DNA of 64,000 nt from contig NZ_CP013189.1 in NCBI RefSeq assembly GCF_001444425.1, forward strand, positions 682,001-746,000, read 5' to 3'. The stretch is from Pseudohongiella spirulinae. GTDB lineage: Bacteria > Pseudomonadota > Gammaproteobacteria > Pseudomonadales > Pseudohongiellaceae. Within the stretch, counting starts at the first letter, position 1, and every line of letters starts with the position of its first letter. Shown here piece by piece: positions 9,846-17,068 of the stretch. The notes under the pieces were generated by a model, which was not told where the DNA came from, searched no databases, and saw only the letters and a list, made by a program, of their open reading frames with translations. The position numbers and the translations under genes were made by a program.

Positions 9846-11159
9846 TTACTCGTTGTTATCGGGTGTAACGTGTAGCGTCAGTCCGTCAACCCGGCTGACG
9901 CGGAGCCGGTCGCCTTTTTTGACCTGTGCTGGTGTTGTAGCACGCCAGATCTCGCCGTGCATGTGCACATGTCCTTCGCCGGTAAAATCCTCTCTGGCAA
10001 TGGCGAGTTGCCCCGGCATGGCTTCTACGCCAGTGGTGATGCGTGCCTGGCGGGCTTTCAGGGCGGCCCCCAGAACCAGCAGAACCAGTGCCGCTGTGCT
10101 GACGGCAATCGCGGCGATAAGTGCAAATGAAATCTGCCAGGCCGGTTCGTTGGTGTCCATTAACATGACTGACCCCAGTATGAACGCGACCAGACCGCCA
10201 AGCCCGAAAATGCCGAAACTGGGGGTTGTCACCTCGAATACCATAAGCCCCAGTCCTAATACAATAAGCGAAAGGCCGACGTAACTGATTGGCAGCATCT
10301 GCAATGCATAAGCGCCGACCAGCAGGCTGATCACGCCCACAATGCCGGGAATGCCCATTCCCGGGTTGTAAAACTCCAATATCAGGCCATAAACGCCGAC
10401 CATTAACAGTAGATAGGCAATGTTGGGGTTGGTGATGATGCTGAGGAAATCGTGTCGCCAGTCGCTTTCGATCATCGTCACTGAAGCGTTGGCGGTGTCC
10501 AGGGTGCGGCTACTGTTATCGTCCAGCACAACTGTGCGTCCGTGCAGGGCGGTCAGTAATTCGCTGATATTGCTGGCGACTATGTCTATTACGTTAGCAT
10601 CCAGGGCGTCGTTGGCGGACAGATTGGCGGCATTGATGACGGTGTCACGAGCCCAGTCCTGATTTCGCCCGCGCAATTCGGCAAGGCCCTGCAGATAAGC
10701 GACGGCGTCATTCAGTACTTTCTCATTGGTCTCGCCAGATCCTAAGGCTACAGGTGTTGAGGAGCCCACATTTGTGGCTGGTGCCATGGCGGCAATATGG
10801 CTGGCGGTCAGGATATAAGTGCCGGCGCTGGCGGCGCGCGCGCCAGACGGCGCCACCCAGACAACAACAGGTACCGGGGATGCCAGTATGGCGCTGACGA
10901 TGTCTCGCATGGCAGCGTCCAGGCCGCCGGGTGTATCCATGCGGATGATCAGCAATTGCATGTTTTCAGCGCGCTCCAGAGCGCGTATGATATGGTCCGC
11001 GCTGGCTGGACCTATAGGGCCTGTCAGATCGGTCAATGCGATCGATTCACTGTCCGAAGCAGGTGGCTGGGAGTATACTTGTGGTGCAAATGACAGGCAG
11101 CTCAAGGCAACAAGCAAAGTCAGGCAGACGAGTCGGACGGGCCTGTGCAGTCGGTTCAT
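9846..11159 (-). CDS. NfeD-family membrane-bound serine protease (ClpP class)
   Basis: 437 residues from the chosen start. A signal peptide (about 1-28) is followed by a ClpP-like protease domain with RMDTPGGLD and GARAASAGTYI, the serine being in SAGTY. Four or five transmembrane helices (about 225-350) come next, then a soluble NfeD OB-fold C-terminus with MPGQLAIAREDFTGEG. The frame is open up to 11414, but the ATG at 11159 has GGAGG five bases upstream on the minus strand, so longer starts are rejected. It would work with the downstream slipin at the inner membrane. Confidence 0.93.
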   Translation of the reverse strand: MNRLHRPVRLVCLTLLVALSCLSFAPQVYSQPPASDSESIALTDLTGPIGPASADHIIRALERAENMQLLIIRMDTPGGLDAAMRDIVSAILASPVPVVVWVAPSGARAASAGTYILTASHIAAMAPATNVGSSTPVALGSGETNEKVLNDAVAYLQGLAELRGRNQDWARDTVINAANLSANDALDANVIDIVASNISELLTALHGRTVVLDDNSSRTLDTANASVTMIESDWRHDFLSIITNPNIAYLLLMVGVYGLILEFYNPGMGIPGIVGVISLLVGAYALQMLPISYVGLSLIVLGLGLMVFEVTTPSFGIFGLGGLVAFILGSVMLMDTNEPAWQISFALIAAIAVSTAALVLLVLGAALKARQARITTGVEAMPGQLAIAREDFTGEGHVHMHGEIWRATTPAQVKKGDRLRVSRVDGLTLHVTPDNNE

Positions 11160-11470
11160 GGCAGCCTCCGTTGACATGGGATGGAACCATATTACATAGC
11201 TGGCGATAAGTTGTCGACTTGCCCGGAAATGCTTGATTGACAAGGCATGTAGCCAAATTACAAGGGTGTGAACCGACACACTTTGTTGCAAAAATACAGC
11301 ACACAGCATTGTACTGTTTCGAGAACTTGGTTTAGCATCGATTTCAATGCTCACAGCTGCAATCGATGCAGTTTGCAGAAATAAGACAGACAGAAAGTAT
11401 GGCGGCAGTTGCAATCGGGAATGGTCCCGGAAGTGAGGAAAGCCGCTTGAACCTGCGGGAGGAATTCCAC
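11160..11470 (+). other. divergent intergenic region between nfeD and the first copper monooxygenase-like gene
   Basis: 311 bases without a supportable gene, holding the 5' signals for both flanking genes. A weak sigma70-like pair facing the monooxygenase gene is TTGCAA (11286-11291) and TGTACT (11310-11315) with an 18-base spacer, each 4 of 6 matches. A strong Shine-Dalgarno stretch GGGAGGAATTCC lies just before the ATG at 11471. No known operator was recognised. Confidence 0.35.
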
Positions 11471-12427
11471 ATGAAAAAATTGAGTTTAGCAGCTCTGGTT
11501 GCGGCGGCGTCAGTCGTCAGCTTTCAGGCGAATGCACAAGGTGTTGACCCACTGACTCAGGTTGAGCCGGTTGATGCTGAGTGGTTCTACAATGGTACAG
11601 AGCCTGATTACGTTGTTGACGTACCCAGCTTCACAGTACCTGCTACTGGCGTAATCGACTACATCGACTCCGTAATTCCGCTGGAATTCGGCGAAGACAA
11701 GTGGGTTAAAGCCGTTCAGTTCATTCCGGGTGACAAGCGCGTTCTGCACCACCTGCTGTCCTACGTTGTTGCTGATACGCCAGACGCTGGTGAAGGCATG
11801 CTGGACGAAACTGTGAACGATCCGCGTCGTGAATTCCTGGAAGGTTATGCGCCGGGTAAAGAGTACGCCACAGAGTTCCCCGAAAACACTGGTATCTACG
11901 TACCGACCGGTTCAGCTCTGCGTATGAGCATTCACTACACTTCTTTCGGCCAGGAAACTACTGACAGCACCCGTGTTGGTCTGTGGTTCGCCGATGAGAA
12001 CAATGAGCCTCAGTACCAGTACCACACATACTCAGTCGCCACACCGATGAATCAGATCCAGATTCCGGCCGGCGCCATGGAGTATGAGTCAGCTGCAAGC
12101 CACGTCTTCAACGAAGACATCACTCTGTACGGTTTCCGTGCTCACATGCACTACCGTGGCAAGTCTATGGCTGCACGTGTGATCTATCCTGACAACACTC
12201 AGGAAGAAATCATCAACATTCCTGACTACAACTTTGCCTGGCAGCCCACCTACCGCATGGATGAGCCGATGCAGATTCCTGCTGGTTCACGTGTAGTGGT
12301 AGAAGGTCTGTTTGACAACTCTCAGTATAACCTGGGTAACCCGGATCCGACCGTGGATGCCATGGGTGGTCTGCAGAGCTGGGAAGAAATGTTTATCGGT
12401 TACTTCTCTTACACTGCTAACGATTAA
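11471..12427 (+). CDS. secreted PHM-like type II copper monooxygenase family protein, copy 1
   Basis: 318 residues with a signal peptide ending at ANA (20-22). All six copper ligands of peptidylglycine alpha-hydroxylating/dopamine beta-monooxygenase can be placed: HH 93-94 in VLHHLLSY, H155 in MSIHYTSFG, H225 and H227 in AHMHYRG, and M307 in EEMFIGYF. The spacings (61, 70, 80) are close to those of mammalian PHM (H108-H172-H242 and H244-M314: 64, 70, 70). There is no cysteine, whereas animal PHM is disulfide-rich. These enzymes hydroxylate C-H bonds using O2, two uncoupled coppers and an external reductant; substrate and activity here are unknown. The start is set by GGGAGGAATTCC before the ATG; longer upstream frames lack a signal peptide. 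Confidence 0.8.
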   Translation: MKKLSLAALVAAASVVSFQANAQGVDPLTQVEPVDAEWFYNGTEPDYVVDVPSFTVPATGVIDYIDSVIPLEFGEDKWVKAVQFIPGDKRVLHHLLSYVVADTPDAGEGMLDETVNDPRREFLEGYAPGKEYATEFPENTGIYVPTGSALRMSIHYTSFGQETTDSTRVGLWFADENNEPQYQYHTYSVATPMNQIQIPAGAMEYESAASHVFNEDITLYGFRAHMHYRGKSMAARVIYPDNTQEEIINIPDYNFAWQPTYRMDEPMQIPAGSRVVVEGLFDNSQYNLGNPDPTVDAMGGLQSWEEMFIGYFSYTAND

Positions 12428-12467
12428 TAGTGTGTTAGAAGCTCGATAAAGCAGCACAACAACACCA

Positions 12468-12499
12468 GGGGCTGCTTCTCCTGAGAAGCAGCCCCTTTT
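12468..12499 (+). terminator. intrinsic terminator after PHM-like copy 1
   Basis: A perfect 13-bp inverted repeat (12468-12480 with 12483-12495, GGGGCTGCTTCTC arm) is followed by TTTTG. It separates copy 1 from the redoxin-cytochrome gene. The arm is nearly identical to the terminator after copy 4. Confidence 0.88.
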
Positions 12500-12586
12500 G
12501 TTTGCCAGTCTTATCTGGTTTGCGGTAAATCAATCTGCCTTAAGTTTGCGCCAGATTAAGATTCAGGCGAGATGGCTATAGTAGTC

Positions 12587-12614
12587 TTGCTTGTCTGCAA
12601 TCGTGTAGTATTGT
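12587..12614 (+). promoter_or_regulatory. candidate sigma70 promoter for the redoxin-cytochrome c gene
   Basis: TTGCTT (12587-12592) and TATTGT (12609-12614) are separated by 16 bases, about 100 bases before the ATG at 12716 and after the preceding terminator. The matches are moderate (4 of 6 each), so this is a candidate only. The rest of 12500-12715 shows no gene. Confidence 0.3.
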
Positions 12615-12715
12615 GATCGTTCAAAAAACAAAACAATAATATGTCGCAGAGCGTTTCGTTTCAGACGTAAGTGTTCCGCAGAAATATCCAGAGAGAGAAT
12701 GAGGGTTTGTTCACC

Positions 12716-13579
12716 ATGAAAAAATCAAAATTGCTGGCGCTATTCACTGTAGCAGCCGCTATGAGTTTTAATGCCTTTGCAGGCGACCGTGTTGGCGACT
12801 TCACGTTGATCGACAACAACGGTAAAGCACACCAGCTCAGCAAATATGCTTTCAACAAGGCTGTCGTGATCGTTTCTCAACAGGCTGGCTGTACCAATAA
12901 CCGTGAAAACATTGCTCGCTACAAGCAACTGCGTACCAACTGGGATCACCGCGGCGTCAGCTTCCTGATGCTGAATTCTTCTCCGGACTACGGTCGTGAC
13001 GGCATCCGCGCTGAAGAAGCTGTCTGGAACTATGATTTCCCCATCATGGATGATGAAACTCAACTGGTTGCAGATGCACTGGGTGTTACCAAGGCTGGTC
13101 AGGTGATTGTTGTTGATCCTGTGCGTATGCAGGTGATCTATCGTGGACCGATGCCGGTTCAGCCAGCTCGTGCGCCGCTGGGTGAAGTACTGGAGGCAAT
13201 CGTTGCTGACGGTGCAGACAGCCGTTCAATGGATGTTGTCAACGTCGATTTCGAGGTGGCTGAAGGTTGTGAAATGACCTTCCCAGCCAAAGAGCGTTAC
13301 ATGGCAGAAGCGCCTGACTATGAAACAGAAATCGCTCCGATCCTGATCGAGCGCTGTGTTGGCTGTCACGTTGAAGGTGGTATCGGACCGTTTGCCATGA
13401 ACAGCCACATGATGATTCAGGGCTGGAGCCCGATGATCCGCGAGGTAATCATGACTGGCCGTATGCCTCCGATGCAGGTTGACCCCACAGTTCGTCACTG
13501 GACCAACTCAGGCAACATTCCTGTTGAAGAGCGTCAGAAGCTGATTCACTGGATTAACGCTGGTTCGCCGCGTAATTGA
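12716..13579 (+). CDS. secreted redoxin-cytochrome c protein
   Basis: 287 residues. The signal peptide ends at AFA (20-22). Residues 24-165 form a thioredoxin/peroxiredoxin-like domain with a single reactive-type cysteine, C59, in QAGCTNNRE; the resolving cysteine of a CxxC pair is absent. Residues 200-287 form a small c-type cytochrome module: heme site CVGCH (214-218), a likely axial methionine in GRMPPMQ (M250 or M253) and the ending LIHWINAGSP. As recalled, redoxin, this cytochrome module and a PHM-like domain occur fused in that order in other bacteria. Here the third domain is encoded separately by the four flanking genes, so a periplasmic electron-transfer partner role is inferred. The ATG at 12716 begins the signal peptide. 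Confidence 0.85.
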   Translation: MKKSKLLALFTVAAAMSFNAFAGDRVGDFTLIDNNGKAHQLSKYAFNKAVVIVSQQAGCTNNRENIARYKQLRTNWDHRGVSFLMLNSSPDYGRDGIRAEEAVWNYDFPIMDDETQLVADALGVTKAGQVIVVDPVRMQVIYRGPMPVQPARAPLGEVLEAIVADGADSRSMDVVNVDFEVAEGCEMTFPAKERYMAEAPDYETEIAPILIERCVGCHVEGGIGPFAMNSHMMIQGWSPMIREVIMTGRMPPMQVDPTVRHWTNSGNIPVEERQKLIHWINAGSPRN

Positions 13580-13633
13580 TTAACTTGCTGACGGTGCCTG
13601 ATTTCTCAGGTGCCGATCGGTAATCGCAAGAAT

Positions 13634-13664
13634 GCCGCCACTGTTCGCAGTTGGCGGCTTTTTT
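13634..13664 (+). terminator. intrinsic terminator after the redoxin-cytochrome c gene
   Basis: The stem GCCGCCACTG pairs with CAG(T)TGGCGGC around a TTCG tetraloop, followed by six T residues (13659-13664). It is a strong, well-formed terminator 55 bases past the stop. Confidence 0.9.
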
Positions 13665-13729
13665 GTTGAAAGATATTTGCTTGTCTTATCCCCGATGCTG
13701 GTTTACGATTCTTGCACTGCAAGGCAGTT

Positions 13730-13744
13730 TGTGTGCAGCACACA
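13730..13744. promoter_or_regulatory. 15-bp perfect palindrome upstream of PHM-like copy 2
   Basis: TGTGTGC-A-GCACACA is a perfect 7-1-7 palindrome ending 26 bases before the ATG of copy 2. A smaller inverted repeat, ACTGC-AAG-GCAGT, lies just before it. It may be an operator or a 5' UTR hairpin. No known regulator motif was recognised, and the other copies do not carry the same sequence. Confidence 0.35.
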
Positions 13745-13770
13745 CATTCCCGCTCGAGGAGAAAACTATA

Positions 13771-14727
13771 ATGAAAAGAACAAGTTTGACTGCTGCACTT
13801 GCGCTGGCGTTTGCCTGGGGAGCCCAGGCACAGACAGGTGTTGACCCACTTACCCAGATCCAGCCCCCTACCAGCGAGTGGACCTATGATGGATCTGCTC
13901 CTGATCATATTGTTGAAGTGCCCAGTTTTACTGTGCCTGCCACCGGTGTTATTGACTACATCAATTCTGTGATCCCACTGGAATTTGAAGATGAAAAATG
14001 GGTCAAGGCGGTGCAATTCATACCGGGTGACAAGCGGGTCCTGCATCATCTGCTGTCATATGTGGTGGCCGATGATGGACAGAATGAAGGCATGATAGAT
14101 GAGGCCTCCAATGACCCGCGCCGCGAATTCCTGGAAGGGTATGCGCCCGGTAAGGAATATGCGACAGAGTTTCCTCAGGGTACTGGCATCAAGGTGCCGA
14201 CCGGCTCTGCGTTGCGTATGAGCATCCACTACACCTCTTTTGGTCAGGAAACCATGGACAACACCCGTGTTGGCCTGTGGTTCTATGACGAAGGCGCTGA
14301 GCCTGATCTGGAGTATCACACGTATTCAGTCTCTGCCAACGGACGTGACACACTGCATATTCCGCCGGGTGCCATGGAGCATGAAATGGCCGCGAGCCAT
14401 GTTTTTGACAAAGATATCGTGCTGCACGGCTTCCGTGCTCATATGCACTATCGTGGCAAGTCCATGGCCGCCCGCGTGATCTATCCCGATAATACCTCCG
14501 AGCCGATTATCAACGTGGCCGACTATAACTTTGCCTGGCAGCCGACTTATCGTATGTCGGAACCCATGGTATTGCCGGCCGGATCTCGGGTCGTAGTTGA
14601 AGGACTGTTTGATAACTCGCAGTATAATCCCGGCAATCCGGATCCGACCGTGCCGGCGGTTGGTGGGCCACAAAGCTGGGAGGAGATGTTTATCGGATAT
14701 TTCTCCTATACAGACCTCCCACAGTAA
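13771..14727 (+). CDS. secreted PHM-like type II copper monooxygenase family protein, copy 2
   Basis: 318 residues, the same length as copies 1, 3 and 4. The signal peptide ends at AQA before QTGVDPLTQ. All six predicted copper ligands are kept: VLHHLLSY, MSIHYTSFG, AHMHYRG and EEMFIGYF. By eye it resembles copy 4 most (shared AMEHEMAA, MIDEA, FYDEGAEPDLEYHTYS), with differences concentrated in the segment after YSV and at both termini. The ATG at 13771 follows GAGGAGAAAACTATA, a clear ribosome binding site; a longer frame from 13651 is rejected because it would bury the signal peptide. It is flanked by terminators on both sides, so it is probably monocistronic. Function as for copy 1; substrate unknown. 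Confidence 0.8.
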   Translation: MKRTSLTAALALAFAWGAQAQTGVDPLTQIQPPTSEWTYDGSAPDHIVEVPSFTVPATGVIDYINSVIPLEFEDEKWVKAVQFIPGDKRVLHHLLSYVVADDGQNEGMIDEASNDPRREFLEGYAPGKEYATEFPQGTGIKVPTGSALRMSIHYTSFGQETMDNTRVGLWFYDEGAEPDLEYHTYSVSANGRDTLHIPPGAMEHEMAASHVFDKDIVLHGFRAHMHYRGKSMAARVIYPDNTSEPIINVADYNFAWQPTYRMSEPMVLPAGSRVVVEGLFDNSQYNPGNPDPTVPAVGGPQSWEEMFIGYFSYTDLPQ

Positions 14728-14764
14728 GCATTGCCTTACAAATCGCTTCCAAAGACTAAACAAG

Positions 14765-14797
14765 AAGCCGTTACTATCGAGTGACGGCTTTTTGTTT
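14765..14797 (+). terminator. intrinsic terminator after PHM-like copy 2
   Basis: An 11-bp stem with one G-T pair (AAGCCGTTACT, 14765-14775, with 14780-14790) closes on ATCG and is followed by TTTGTTT. Confidence 0.85.
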
Positions 14798-14889
14798 GAG
14801 CTGTGTCAATGATTCCAGATCTGCCATGACCCACAATGTAACCCTGAAACATCACTATCAGGTTGATTACCTTCGGGGAGGCAGGTCGT

Positions 14890-15846
14890 ATGAAAAAATT
14901 GGCAATTGGTACCTCGCTGGCTGTTGCTGCTGCATTTGCCATGCACGCACAGGCGGGAGTTGATCCTTTGACGCAAATACAGCCGCCGCAAAGCGAGTGG
15001 GTGTATGACGGCAGTAATCCGGACTATGTTGTTGAAGTGCCATCATTCACGGTACCTGCTACAGGCATCATCGATTACATAGACTCGGTTGTGCCACTGG
15101 AGTTTGGTGAGGAGCGCTGGGTCAAGGCCGTGCAATTTATTCCCGGTGATAAGCGTGTTCTGCACCACCTGCTGTCTTATGTTGTGGCTGACACGCCAGA
15201 CGCCGGTGAGGGCATGCTGGACGAAACGGTCAACGATCCGCGCCGTGAATTCCTGGAGGGTTATGCGCCGGGCAAGGAGTACGCCACCGAGTTCCCGGCT
15301 GGAACCGGTATCAAGGTGCCTGAAGGTTCTGCGCTGCGCATGAGTATTCACTACACTTCCTTCGGGCAGGAAGCTGTGGACAGTACCCGTGTCGGGCTTT
15401 GGTTCTATGACAAGGACAAAGAGCCTGACCTGCAATACCATACCTATTCTGTGTCTACGCCGATGAATCAGATCGCGATTCCGCCGGGCGCCATGGAGTA
15501 TGAGTCAGCAGCTACTCACGTGTTCGATAAAGATATCGTGTTGCATGGCTTCCGCTCACATATGCATTATCGCGGCAAGCAGATGTCGGCGCGTGTTGTT
15601 TATCCGGACAATACGGTAGAGGACATTATCAATATCCCTGACTATAACTTTGCCTGGCAGCCGACTTACCGTATGTCAGAACCGATGATTCTGCCGGCAG
15701 GTTCGCGGGTAATTGTGGAAGGGCTGTTTGATAACTCTGAGTACAATACGGGCAATCCGGATCCGACTGTCACGTCGATAGGTGGTCTCCAGAGTTGGGA
15801 AGAAATGTTTATCGGTTACTTCTCTTATACTGATTTACCTCAGTAA
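14890..15846 (+). CDS. secreted PHM-like type II copper monooxygenase family protein, copy 3
   Basis: 318 residues. The signal peptide ends at AQA before GVDPLTQ. The copper-ligand motifs VLHHLLSY, MSIHYTSFG, SHMHYRG and EEMFIGYF are intact; the residue before HMH is serine instead of alanine. It pairs with copy 1 in several blocks (TPDAGEGMLDETVNDP, TPMNQI, AMEYESAA) but with copies 2 and 4 in others (HVFDKDIVLHGF, FSYTDLP), which makes it a mosaic. The ATG at 14890 follows GGGGAGGCAGG, a strong ribosome binding site. It has its own downstream hairpin. The role is inferred to match copy 1: a periplasmic copper- and O2-dependent hydroxylase of unknown substrate. Confidence 0.8.
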   Translation: MKKLAIGTSLAVAAAFAMHAQAGVDPLTQIQPPQSEWVYDGSNPDYVVEVPSFTVPATGIIDYIDSVVPLEFGEERWVKAVQFIPGDKRVLHHLLSYVVADTPDAGEGMLDETVNDPRREFLEGYAPGKEYATEFPAGTGIKVPEGSALRMSIHYTSFGQEAVDSTRVGLWFYDKDKEPDLQYHTYSVSTPMNQIAIPPGAMEYESAATHVFDKDIVLHGFRSHMHYRGKQMSARVVYPDNTVEDIINIPDYNFAWQPTYRMSEPMILPAGSRVIVEGLFDNSEYNTGNPDPTVTSIGGLQSWEEMFIGYFSYTDLPQ

Positions 15847-15866
15847 ATCAATGTTATAACTGTAAG

Positions 15867-15900
15867 CAGGCCGCTCTGTAAACCAGGGCGGCCTGTTTGT
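15867..15900 (+). terminator. intrinsic terminator after PHM-like copy 3
   Basis: A 12-bp stem (15867-15878 with 15884-15895, one G-T pair) closes on a five-base loop and is followed by TTTGT. The T-run is short, so the terminator may be leaky. Confidence 0.75.
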
Positions 15901-15904
15901 GTGC

Positions 15905-15919
15905 GTAACATAATGTTAC
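15905..15919. promoter_or_regulatory. 15-bp perfect palindrome, candidate operator upstream of PHM-like copy 4
   Basis: GTAACAT-A-ATGTTAC is a perfect 7-1-7 palindrome lying just past the copy 3 terminator. It is 20 bases upstream of a weak promoter-like pair, TTGAGC (15939-15944) and TACGCT (15962-15967) with a 17-base spacer. This position would suit an activator or repressor. A degenerate relative (ATGTAACCCTGAAACAT) is seen upstream of copy 3. The regulator is unknown. Confidence 0.4.
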
Positions 15920-15960
15920 AAAAGTCGGCTTGCCGGGCTTGAGCTTATTTGGTGCCTGAT

Positions 15961-15999
15961 CTACGCTCAGCAGTGTTTTATTAACTCAGATGAGCGTAG
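15961..15999 (+). promoter_or_regulatory. 5' UTR stem-loop abutting the ribosome binding site of PHM-like copy 4
   Basis: A perfect 9-bp inverted repeat, CTACGCTCA (15961-15969) and TGAGCGTAG (15991-15999), encloses a 21-base A/T-rich loop. The Shine-Dalgarno AGAGGAG starts at its last bases and the ATG is at 16013. It could stabilise the mRNA 5' end or gate translation. It may alternatively be partly upstream of the transcription start, because it overlaps the weak -10 candidate. Confidence 0.4.
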
Positions 16000-16012
16000 A
16001 GGAGCAGTAATA

Positions 16013-16969
16013 ATGAAAAAAACCACCTTAACTGCTGCAATGCTGTTAACTGCAGGCTGGATGGTTGGTGCGCAGGCCGGGGTAGATCCCCTGACTCAGA
16101 TAGAAGCCCCCTCCAGTGAGTGGATCTATAACGGAACCGAGCCGGATTATATCGTAGATGTACCCTCATTCACTGTACCGGCAACAGGCGTGATCGATTA
16201 TATCGACTCTGTGATTCCGCTGGAATTCGGAGAAGAGAAGTGGGTCAAGGCTGTTCAGTTTATTCCCGGTGACAAGCGGGTGCTTCACCACTTGCTCTCT
16301 TACGTCGTAGCCGACACGGAAAAAAGTGAAGGCATGATCGATGAGGCGGTCAATGATCCGCGTCGTGAATTCCTGGAAGGTTATGCCCCGGGTAAAGAGT
16401 ATGCAACCGAGTTCCCCGCCGGAACGGGCATCAAGGTGCCGGAAGGCTCTGCACTGCGCATGAGCATTCACTACACCTCGTTCGGTCAAGAGTCCGTGGA
16501 CAATACCCGGGTTGGTCTGTGGTTCTATGACGAAGGTCAGGAGCCGGATCTGGAGTACCACACATACTCTGTGTCTCCGGGCAACCGCACCGAGAACATC
16601 ATCATTCCGCCGGGTGCCATGGAGCACGAAATGGCCGCCACACATGTCTTCGATAAAGACATCGTACTGCACGGTTTCCGTGCTCACATGCACTACCGTG
16701 GCAAGTCCATGGCGGCGCGTGTGATCTACCCGGATAACACCCAGGAAAAGATTATCAATATCCCTGATTACAACTTCGCATGGCAGCCGACTTACCGTAT
16801 GGATGAGCCAATGGTGATTCCGGCCGGTTCGCGCGTGGTTGTTGAGGGTCTGTTTGATAACTCCGAGTACAACCCCGGCAACCCCGATCCGACCGTGCCA
16901 GCGCTGGGTGGACTGCAGAGTTGGGAGGAAATGTTTATCGGTTACTTCTCATACACCGATCTGCCATAA
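16013..16969 (+). CDS. secreted PHM-like type II copper monooxygenase family protein, copy 4
   Basis: 318 residues. The signal peptide ends at AQA before GVDPLTQ. All six predicted copper ligands are present (VLHHLLSY, MSIHYTSFG, AHMHYRG, EEMFIGYF). Over the mature part it is about four-fifths identical to copy 1 by eye, with long identical blocks such as VPATGVIDYIDSVIPLEF and FIPGDKRVLHHLLSYVVAD. The ATG at 16013 is preceded by AGAGGAGCAGTAATA. Its 5' region carries the palindrome and stem-loop listed separately, and a terminator follows. Its position before the Old Yellow Enzyme and BCCT genes might indicate a shared pathway, but the terminator argues against simple co-transcription. Confidence 0.8.
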   Translation: MKKTTLTAAMLLTAGWMVGAQAGVDPLTQIEAPSSEWIYNGTEPDYIVDVPSFTVPATGVIDYIDSVIPLEFGEEKWVKAVQFIPGDKRVLHHLLSYVVADTEKSEGMIDEAVNDPRREFLEGYAPGKEYATEFPAGTGIKVPEGSALRMSIHYTSFGQESVDNTRVGLWFYDEGQEPDLEYHTYSVSPGNRTENIIIPPGAMEHEMAATHVFDKDIVLHGFRAHMHYRGKSMAARVIYPDNTQEKIINIPDYNFAWQPTYRMDEPMVIPAGSRVVVEGLFDNSEYNPGNPDPTVPALGGLQSWEEMFIGYFSYTDLP

Positions 16970-16995
16970 TACCTGACTGCATAAGCAGTACACGC

Positions 16996-17032
16996 AAAAA
17001 GGGCTGCTTCCCGCAAGAAGCGGCCCTTTTTT
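16996..17032. terminator. intrinsic, probably bidirectional terminator after PHM-like copy 4
   Basis: AAAAAGGGCTGCTTC pairs with GAAGCGGCCCTTTTT (10-bp GC-rich core with one G-T pair, six-base loop), flanked by A- and T-runs. The core GGGCTGCTTC matches the arm of the copy 1 terminator. Confidence 0.88.
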
Positions 17033-17068
17033 ATTGTCCGATGAACGGCAACAGGATGAGACAGAGAT

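Noticed and set aside
11178-11414. N-terminal extension of the NfeD protein
   Set aside because: A GGAGG at ideal spacing precedes the ATG at 11159, which also starts a normal signal peptide.
11471-16969. Mobile element or phage origin of the tandem genes
   Set aside because: No transposase, integrase, terminal repeats or target duplications around them; base composition looks like that of the neighbours.
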